Source of the DNA: Lachnospiraceae bacterium UBA1755
GTDB taxonomy: Bacteria > Bacillota > Clostridia > Lachnospirales > Lachnospiraceae
Direction: 5' to 3'
DNA: 25,752 bases
Assembly (NCBI GenBank): GCA_002314805.1
Contig: DCHJ01000118.1
Location: 1 to 25,752 of the forward strand
Both the position numbers and the translations under genes were made by a program. Positions 15,925-21,876 of this stretch are shown piece after piece. How positions within the stretch are numbered: the stretch's first letter is position 1; the number at the start of each line of letters is the position of its first letter. Below the pieces are notes generated by a model. The model ran no database searches. It saw nothing but the letters and a program-made list of their open reading frames with translations, and was not told the origin of the DNA.

Positions 15925-16332
15925 ATGGAGACAAAAGTATTTCCCGCAAAGGCAATAGAACTCGGCAATGTGCTGGAATTCGTGCATAAGCTGCTTGACC
16001 AGACAGATGCAGGCATAAAGGATCAGATGCAGATCGACGTTGCGGTTGAGGAACTGTTTATTAATATTGCTCACTATGCATATGATGACGGAAGTGAAGG
16101 CACATGTGAGGTGAATGCGGGTGTGGATGAAGACGGTATGTTCACTGTAAGGTTTAAGGATATGGGGTGTCCGTTTGATCCGCTTGAGAAAGAAGACCCG
16201 GATGTGGAATTGCCTGCAGAAAACCGCCAGATAGGCGGACTGGGGATATTCATCGTAAAGAAGTTCATGGATAAGGTTTTATATGAGCGGGATGGAGATT
16301 ACAACGTAATGACGATCGGCAAAAAGCTCTGA
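15925..16332 (+). CDS. RsbW/SpoIIAB-like anti-sigma factor serine kinase
   Basis: A 135-residue HATPase_c_2 (GHKL) protein. The N-box is in VEELFINIAHYAY (41-53, Asn47), the G1 box is FKDMGCPFDP (77-86, Asp79 and Gly81), and the G2 box is GGLGIFIVKKFMD (104-116). In the partner-switching paradigm such proteins bind a sigma factor or other target and inactivate a STAS antagonist by phosphorylating a Ser. TTAGGAGGGGGC gives a strong start. The likely STAS partner is encoded two genes downstream, fused to a second kinase. No sigma factor is adjacent, so the target may not be a sigma factor. Confidence 0.92.
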   Translation: METKVFPAKAIELGNVLEFVHKLLDQTDAGIKDQMQIDVAVEELFINIAHYAYDDGSEGTCEVNAGVDEDGMFTVRFKDMGCPFDPLEKEDPDVELPAENRQIGGLGIFIVKKFMDKVLYERDGDYNVMTIGKKL

Positions 16333-16390
16333 ACCGCGGCAGTGATACCGGGACACAAACGGCATAGTATGTGTACAGTACACGATGACG

Positions 16391-16501
16391 GGACAATGGC
16401 GCAGTGCGGCGGACCACAAGGTGATAGCTGATTTCTGAGTACAGACAGCATGGAGTATTATTCCGGCAGGAGTGCGGACAATAGCACAGTGCAGCAGACC
16501 G
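16391..16501 (+). repeat. Diverged 85-bp direct repeat
   Basis: GGACAATGGCGCAGTGCGGC (from 16391) recurs as GGACAATAGCACAGTGCAGC (from 16476), both followed by GGACC/AGACC. The rest of the 277-base spacer (16333-16609) shows no gene. Confidence 0.6.
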
Positions 16502-16609
16502 CTGTGTCAGGACGTTTCACAGATGAGAAGGAAGCACTGTGAAAAAGGACAGCAGCCGATAAGCAATAGCGGAGGGCGCGTATTTTATGACATTAACAGG
16601 GGATAAATA

Positions 16610-17203
16610 ATGGACGAGGCAAGGATCAATAAGGCGATAGATTTTGCAGCGCAGGCTCATCACGGTCAGTTTAGAAAAATGGGAGATATTCCGTACATCT
16701 GGCATCCGCTTGAGGTTGCATCTATATGTATGCAGATGACTCATGATGAGGATGTGATCATAGCAGGAGTACTCCACGATACCGTAGAGGATACGGAAGT
16801 AAGCATTGAAGATATTGAGAGAGAATTCGGTCCGAGAGTACGATCGTTTGTGAGCAGTGAGACAGAAGATAAGCATCCGGAGCTGCCGCCGGCCAATTCA
16901 TGGCTTCAGAGAAAGCGTGAGTCGGTTCTCGACCTTCTTGATGCCCCGTTAGAGGCAAAGATAATATGGCTTGCAGACAAGGTGAGCAATATGCGTTCTT
17001 TCCATGGCATGTATCTTGAGATGGGTGATCGGATGTGGGAGAACTTCAACATGAAGGATGCCCGTATGCAGAAATGGTATTATACGAGGATATTGTCACT
17101 TGTTACAGATCTGAAAGACCGCGCGCCGTATGCTGAATTCAAATGGCGTGTGAACGAGGTATTTAAAAACGTGGAGTACTTATCGGATGCAGACAAACTA
17201 TGA
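16610..17203 (+). CDS. HD-domain phosphohydrolase, SpoT/Mesh1-like
   Basis: A 197-residue stand-alone HD hydrolase. Metal and catalytic residues of the RelA/SpoT-type HD domain are present: HP at 32-33, VLHDTVEDT (54-62; His56, Asp57, Glu60, Asp61) and LADKVSN (121-127; Asp123, Asn127). This pattern is that of (p)ppGpp 3'-pyrophosphohydrolases and small alarmone hydrolases. The usual GVTK segment after the helix is replaced by SSETEDK, so the substrate could differ. There is no synthetase domain. It overlaps the next gene by 17 bases, which suggests tight co-expression with the STAS-kinase fusion and links nucleotide signalling to partner switching. The start is supported by AGGGGAT. Confidence 0.9.
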   Translation: MDEARINKAIDFAAQAHHGQFRKMGDIPYIWHPLEVASICMQMTHDEDVIIAGVLHDTVEDTEVSIEDIEREFGPRVRSFVSSETEDKHPELPPANSWLQRKRESVLDLLDAPLEAKIIWLADKVSNMRSFHGMYLEMGDRMWENFNMKDARMQKWYYTRILSLVTDLKDRAPYAEFKWRVNEVFKNVEYLSDADKL

Positions 17204-18377
17204 TAATGGTATTCTGACAATAAGTCCGGAAGGAAGAATAGATACAAATAACGCAAATGATATCCAGAATGCTCTCGACAGTATTCTGAGCGGGTATCCT
17301 TCGGATGACGTGATCATGAATTTTGAGGCGGTTGATTACATATCAAGTGCGGGACTGCGCATAATGCTTAAGCTGCGCAGAGCAAAACCCGGATTGAAAA
17401 TCGTGGATGTACAGCCTGTGGTTTATGAAGTGTTTGAAACAACCGGATTTACCGAGATGATGAATGTGGTCAAGGGCTACCGTCAGGTCAATCTTGATAA
17501 CTGCGAAATTATCGGAGAAGGCTCCAACGGTATCGTGTACCGTCAGGATTCAGAAACAGTAGTAAAAGTATATAAGGATCATAACAGCCTGGCAGATATT
17601 AAACGTGAACGGGAGCTGGCGCGTACGGCATTAATAAAGGGAATCCCGACGGCGATCTCGTTTGATATCGTTAAATATAAGGGGCAGCTGGCATCTGTGT
17701 TTGAACTTCTCAATGCCAAGTCGATCAGTAAGAAGCTCATGGCAGACAGCAGCGACGAGAATATTGACAGATATGCGCAGGTATTCGTCGACGTACTCAA
17801 TACGATCCACGCAAGTGTTGATGATGGTCATGTAACGCCGGATCAGAAAGAGACGGCGCTCGGATGGGTAGAATATATTAAGGACAGTCTGCCGGAGGAC
17901 AAATATGAGAAGCTCCACAGGATGATGCAGGACATCCCTGAGAGTGATCATATCCTGCACGGAGACTATCATACCAATAATGTGCTCATCCAGGAGGATG
18001 GAGAACCTGTACTCATTGATATGGATACACTCAGCCACGGAGACCCGATTTTTGAGTGGGGTTCAATTTACAATGCATATCTGGGATTTTCCGCAACGGA
18101 TCATTCAATAGTGGAAAGCTTCCTGAAGATCGATTATGATACGGCTCAGAGATTTTACACCAGAGTAGTAGAGAAGTATTGGAATAATGCTGATGATAAA
18201 GTAATTGAGGATGCATGCATGAAAGCCATGCTCATGGGTGATATCCGTCTGCTCAGGCGTACACTGAAGCGTATGGGAGATACTGAGGAAGGGAGAGCCC
18301 TGGCAGAGCATTACCGCAGCGAGATACTTATGCTGCTTGACGAAGTTGACGACTTCAGGCTGGGAGCTGCGCAGTAA
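17187..18377 (+). CDS. STAS anti-anti-sigma domain fused to APH-like kinase
   Basis: A 396-residue fusion. Residues 1-~98 are a STAS domain of the SpoIIAA/RsbV type; VDYISSAGLRIML (49-61) contains the phosphorylatable Ser (Ser54 by alignment). Residues ~105-390 are an aminoglycoside-phosphotransferase/choline-kinase-like domain: glycine loop GEGSNGIVYR (110-119), ATP-binding Lys127 in VVKVYK, catalytic loop HGDYHTNNVL (258-267; Asp260, Asn265), and metal-binding LIDMD (276-280; Asp278). The STAS domain is the expected substrate of the RsbW-like kinase two genes upstream. The APH domain could phosphorylate a small molecule, a protein, or its own STAS domain. The start overlaps the HD gene by 17 bases. 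I recall APH-like domains of this kind as a paralogous family in gut bacteria, but the role is unknown. Confidence 0.92.
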   Translation: MQTNYDNGILTISPEGRIDTNNANDIQNALDSILSGYPSDDVIMNFEAVDYISSAGLRIMLKLRRAKPGLKIVDVQPVVYEVFETTGFTEMMNVVKGYRQVNLDNCEIIGEGSNGIVYRQDSETVVKVYKDHNSLADIKRERELARTALIKGIPTAISFDIVKYKGQLASVFELLNAKSISKKLMADSSDENIDRYAQVFVDVLNTIHASVDDGHVTPDQKETALGWVEYIKDSLPEDKYEKLHRMMQDIPESDHILHGDYHTNNVLIQEDGEPVLIDMDTLSHGDPIFEWGSIYNAYLGFSATDHSIVESFLKIDYDTAQRFYTRVVEKYWNNADDKVIEDACMKAMLMGDIRLLRRTLKRMGDTEEGRALAEHYRSEILMLLDEVDDFRLGAAQ

Positions 18378-18462
18378 ATCATCGGATTTCGCCATCCGTC
18401 CGGATGTGAGTATAAATATGTGCAGCATTGGATAGACTGCGGAGTGCACACATAATTGGTTT

Positions 18463-18815
18463 TGTGCGGATGCTGAGATATGCGCACCCGAAATCAGGAC
18501 AGCTGACTGCAGCTGCGAAAGCGGTGTGGACAGCCACAACTCACGGTATATCGTGGGGCTGCTGATATATGCGCACCCGCGAATCAGGACGGCTGACTGC
18601 AGCTGCGAAAGCGGTGCGGATGATCACAACTCACAGTATATCGCGGGAATGCTGAGATATGCGCATCCGCAAATCAGGATAGCTGACTGCAATTGCGAAA
18701 GCGGTGTGGACAGCCACAACTCACGGTATATCGTGGGGCTGCTGAGATATGCGTACCCGCAAATCAGGACAGCTGACTGCAGCTGCGAAAGCAGTGTGGG
18801 TGATCACGATTCGAA
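18463..18815. repeat. 90-bp tandem repeat, about four units, with 180-bp higher order
   Basis: GCTGACTGC recurs at 18502, 18592, 18682 and 18772, exactly 90 bases apart, within strongly conserved units. The segment after units 1 and 3 is identical over ~43 bases (GGTGTGGACAGCCACAACTC onward). The segments after units 2 and 4 differ from these but share a TGATCAC core, so the array reads A-B-A-B. Each unit contains the reverse complement of the dispersed motif (TGCGCACCCGCAAATCAGG, with one or two changes) and small stems such as CAGCTG-ACTG-CAGCTG. A GTG-initiated frame (18526-18819) stays open because 90 is a multiple of 3; it has no ribosome site and I do not call it a gene. Confidence 0.92.
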
Positions 18816-18944
18816 ATAATAGAAGACAGCATAGTCAGAATGACCGGCGCCGGAGTGACAGAACATAGATAGTTCATTACTGTCTGCGGCGCGGCATGGT
18901 GATTAATGTGACTATGACTCTATATAATAGCAGGAGATGAAAAA

Positions 18945-20444
18945 ATGAGTGACTTAAAGTATGCGAAGCTGCAGAATGGCAGTGATGTCCGCGGTGTGGC
19001 AATGGAAAACAGTGCAGGGGAACAGGTTAACCTTACTGAGGATGCTGTGACGGCGATCTCACGGGCATTCGCGCAGTGGCTTAAGGTTAAGACAGGTAAG
19101 GAAAAAGTACGTGTTGCAGTAGGAAGAGATTCACGTATCACCGGACCGCAGATCCTTGGATGGACACTTGCGGCACTTACAGCAGAGGGCGTGGACGCAG
19201 TCAATTTTGAGATGGCATCGACACCGTGTATGTTTATGAGTACAGTGCTCGGTGATGATCCATTTGACGGATCCGTAATGATCACTGCAAGCCATCTGCC
19301 GCAGCAGCGCAACGGCATGAAGTTCTTCACGAAGGACGGAGGACTTGAGAAGGCTGACATTAAGAAGCTCATCGAGATCGCTGAGACGGCCGATGCTGCA
19401 TCACTCACACCTGTCGATGTACCCAAAATCGATTTTATCGATGTGTATGCTGAGCATCTCTGCGATGTCATAAGAGAGCGTGTCGGCAGGGACAGACCTC
19501 TTGAAGGGATGCATATCGTAGTTGATGCCGGCAACGGAGCCGGAGGATTCTTTGAGTCTAAGGTGCTCAGACCGCTTGGTGCAGATACGACCGGCAGCCA
19601 GTTCCTTGAGCCGGACGGAACCTTCCCGAACCATATCCCAAATCCCGAGAACGAAGCAGCTGCCGCAGCGATCGTTGAAGCAACACTCAGGAACAAGGCA
19701 GATCTCGGTATTATCTTTGACACGGATGTTGACCGTGCAGGCGCAGTTCTTTCAGATGGTACCGAGCTTACAAGAAATGCCCTTATTGCAATGATGGGCG
19801 CGATCCTTCTTAAGGAGCATCCCGGATGTGAGATAGTTACAGATTCCATCACAAGCACGGGGCTTGCTGCTTTTATCGCCGGACACGGCGGTATCCACCG
19901 CAGATTTAAGAGAGGATACAAGAATGTAATCAACGAGGCCATTCGTCTCAACGGCGCAGGTGCAGACTGCGAACTCGCAATGGAGACCAGCGGACACGGT
20001 GCACTTAAGGAGAATTATTTCCTCGATGACGGAGCATACCTTATGGTCAAGCTTCTGATCGAGCTTGGAAAAGGCCACGATCTCAAGGCCATGATCAGCG
20101 ATCTGGCCGAACCGGCAGAGGCGACTGAGATCCGTTTCTCTATCAGCAGCGATAATGTTCCGGCAGTTCAGGATGAGGCACTTTCCAGACTTGAGGCATC
20201 AGTCGAAAAGACTCCCGGGTGGACGGTCGCTCCCGACAACTTCGAGGGCATCCGCATCAACGCCGACAAAGACCACGGCAACGGCTGGCTTCTCCTCAGG
20301 AAATCGCTCCATGACCCGATCCTTCCTCTGAATATTGAAAGCGATTCTTCAGGAGGCTGTAAGATAATTGCCGGTGCACTATATGATATAATCAAGGACG
20401 TGGAAGGACTTGAGGTTAAGCCGCTTGCAGATTACATCAGGTAA
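18945..20444 (+). CDS. Phosphomannomutase/phosphoglucomutase family protein
   Basis: A 499-residue alpha-D-phosphohexomutase that moves phosphate between C6 and C1 of a hexose, feeding cell-wall or nucleotide-sugar synthesis. All four active-site elements are visible: phosphoserine loop TASHLP (Ser116), metal loop DTDVDRAG (Asp259, Asp261, Asp263), sugar-binding loop ETSGHGALKEN (Glu347 onward) and a phosphate-binding RKSLHDP near 455. The Leu in TASHLP, where most members have Asn, and LHDP in place of TEP are seen in a subgroup of PMM-like proteins. GCAGGAGATG precedes the start. It stands alone between the 90-bp array and the ~76-bp promoter-like array. Mannose versus glucose specificity cannot be decided from sequence. 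Confidence 0.92.
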   Translation: MSDLKYAKLQNGSDVRGVAMENSAGEQVNLTEDAVTAISRAFAQWLKVKTGKEKVRVAVGRDSRITGPQILGWTLAALTAEGVDAVNFEMASTPCMFMSTVLGDDPFDGSVMITASHLPQQRNGMKFFTKDGGLEKADIKKLIEIAETADAASLTPVDVPKIDFIDVYAEHLCDVIRERVGRDRPLEGMHIVVDAGNGAGGFFESKVLRPLGADTTGSQFLEPDGTFPNHIPNPENEAAAAAIVEATLRNKADLGIIFDTDVDRAGAVLSDGTELTRNALIAMMGAILLKEHPGCEIVTDSITSTGLAAFIAGHGGIHRRFKRGYKNVINEAIRLNGAGADCELAMETSGHGALKENYFLDDGAYLMVKLLIELGKGHDLKAMISDLAEPAEATEIRFSISSDNVPAVQDEALSRLEASVEKTPGWTVAPDNFEGIRINADKDHGNGWLLLRKSLHDPILPLNIESDSSGGCKIIAGALYDIIKDVEGLEVKPLADYIR

Positions 20445-20451
20445 TATTTGG

Positions 20452-20466
20452 GAATTGCGGGTGTGA
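20452..20466 (+). repeat. Dispersed motif copy E (GAATTGCGGGTGTGA)
   Basis: A half-site that starts 8 bases after the phosphohexomutase stop. Together with copy F (20786-20800, opposite orientation) it forms an inverted pair, TTGCGGGTG / CACCCGCAA, that brackets the whole promoter-like array. Confidence 0.5.
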
Positions 20467-20504
20467 ACATCGGCGGACTGGCAGAGCCCCTGGACCGGTG
20501 GTCT

Positions 20505-20745
20505 GACACAGAGCATTGACAGCTGCGCAGAGATGTATGTATAAAGCCGGTTCAGACAGTGCCATTGTGAGAGGCCCGCCTGACTTAGAGTATTGACAGC
20601 TGCGCAAGGATGTATGTATAAAGCCGGTTCAGACAGCACTATTGAGAGGCACGCTTGATTCAGAGTATTGACAGCTGCGCAGAGATGTATGTATAAAGCC
20701 GGTTCAGACAGTGCCTCCGGGACGGAGGTACGACACAGAGTATCG
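20505..20745 (+). repeat. ~76-bp tandem repeat, three units plus a remnant
   Basis: Three near-identical units are aligned on ATTGACAGCTGCGCA at 20515, 20592 and 20667 (periods 77 and 75). A decayed fourth start, CACAGAGTATCGGCAG, lies at about 20734. All units share the stretch through GATGTATGTATAAAGCCGG and then TTCAGACAG. The array lies between the phosphohexomutase and the response regulator. Confidence 0.92.
20516..20697 (+). promoter_or_regulatory. Three tandem sigma-70-like promoters, one per repeat unit
   Basis: Each repeat unit has a perfect -35 TTGACA and a good -10 TATAAA separated by 18 bases: 20516-20521/20540-20545, 20593-20598/20617-20622 and 20668-20673/20692-20697. All point toward the response regulator at 20821. 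The nearest would give a leader of about 115 bases. These are the best sigma-70 matches in the window. Confidence 0.65.
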
Positions 20746-20785
20746 GCAGACGCGTATAATATTGTAGGGCTGAGTAAACGCCGGA

Positions 20786-20800
20786 ATGCGCACCCGCAAC
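20786..20800 (-). repeat. Dispersed motif copy F (inverted half-site)
   Basis: ATGCGCACCCGCAAC is the reverse complement of GTTGCGGGTGCGCAT. It ends 20 bases before the response-regulator start codon and lies just upstream of its GATAGGAG ribosome site. Confidence 0.5.
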
Positions 20801-20820
20801 ACAAAATGATAGGAGTATTC

Positions 20821-21516
20821 ATGCAGAAAATATTAGTTTGCGATGACGACAGGGACATAGTGGAAGCCATAAAGATTTATCTTTCAGGCGATGGATATCA
20901 GGTGCTCACGTGCTATGACGGTACGGAAGCACTGGAAATACTTAAGGACGAAACTGTTGATCTCATAATCATGGATGTCATGATGCCGGGGCTTGATGGT
21001 ATCCGTACGACACTTAAGGTACGCGAAAGCAGTTCTGTACCTATCATTATGCTGAGTGCGAAATCAGAAGATCAGGACAAGATCCTGGGGCTTAATATCG
21101 GCGCTGATGATTATCTTACCAAGCCGTTTAATCCGCTTGAACTGGTGGCAAGGGTTAAATCTCAGATCCGCCGCTATACTCAGCTCGGCAACATCAGCGG
21201 TGAGAGTGACGAGCATGTTTTCTCATGCGGGGATCTTGTTATTAATGACGAGACCAAGGAAGTCACGGTCGGAGGAGAGGCTGCAAAGCTTACCCCAATC
21301 GAATATCAGATACTTCTGCTCCTCGTTAAGAACCCGGGCAAGGTATTTTCCATAGACGAGATATATGAGCAGATATGGAACGAAGAGGCAATCGGTGCAG
21401 ATAACACTGTTGCAGTGCATATCCGCCATATCCGCGAGAAAATTGAGATAGATCCCAAGGAACCCAGGTATGTAAAGGTAGTCTGGGGTGTGGGATACAA
21501 AGTAGAGAAGCAGTGA
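20821..21516 (+). CDS. Two-component response regulator, OmpR/VanR type
   Basis: A 231-residue transcription regulator. The receiver domain (1-~120) has the acidic pocket DDD (8-10), phospho-acceptor Asp52 in MDVMMPGLDG, a Ser switch residue in MLSAKSE and Lys in YLTKPFNP. The winged-helix domain (~130-231) has the OmpR pattern LTPIEYQILLLLVKNPGKVFS and VAVHIRHIREKIE, ending VVWGVGYKVEKQ. It most resembles VanR-like regulators, which respond to cell-envelope signals. TAGGAGTATTC gives the start; the frame extends upstream into the repeat array without support. The cognate kinase gene is downstream, after a 360-base gap, rather than adjacent as is usual. Confidence 0.96.
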   Translation: MQKILVCDDDRDIVEAIKIYLSGDGYQVLTCYDGTEALEILKDETVDLIIMDVMMPGLDGIRTTLKVRESSSVPIIMLSAKSEDQDKILGLNIGADDYLTKPFNPLELVARVKSQIRRYTQLGNISGESDEHVFSCGDLVINDETKEVTVGGEAAKLTPIEYQILLLLVKNPGKVFSIDEIYEQIWNEEAIGADNTVAVHIRHIREKIEIDPKEPRYVKVVWGVGYKVEKQ

Positions 21517-21876
21517 CACTGACACAGTGCGGTCCGCTTGTTGAACCTTGGTTTTAGGCTATTCTGAATTAAGAGTGTATTCCATGCTGATGAAGTCCGC
21601 GCCGGAGAACCGCTGATTAAAGTGTGATCTATTACAGTGTTTTCGGCAGAAGCCACGATTTTTATGGATTTGTGAGGATAGCAGCTGGAATCGATTTTAA
21701 TCAGGGTTTCTCCGGAATTACGTTATGGGATGTGCCGGTTGTTTCTGTGCATTTCATGAGATGCAGTCCGCGCTCTTGATATCAATGAGTATTTGATATA
21801 TTGCGGCCGTTCATTAGTACATCAGCGGGCCTTGAAGACTGCAAATTGCGGCCGGCATCACCGAAAGAGAATAAGG
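21517..21876 (+). other. 360-base spacer between regulator and kinase genes
   Basis: I see no gene, clear terminator or promoter. There is a weak duplication: ATTGCGGCCG at 21800 and again at 21845. AGTCCGCG-type words occur around 21596 and 21766. A weak CACTG-ACA-CAGTG stem follows the regulator stop. The kinase frame is open upstream to 21793, but the start at 21877 has the ribosome site. Confidence 0.5.

Noticed and set aside
18463..18815. CRISPR array
   Set aside because: The 90-bp units are contiguous and conserved throughout, without unique spacers, and there are no cas genes.
18526..18819. 97-codon open frame across the 90-bp repeats, encoding 30-residue repeats
   Set aside because: It starts at GTG with no ribosome site. 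The frame is open because the unit length is a multiple of 3, and the translated repeat matches no family I know.
18923..18928. TATAAT as -10 box of the phosphohexomutase gene
   Set aside because: The predicted transcription start would fall inside the ribosome site (18932-18936), and no -35 box is present.
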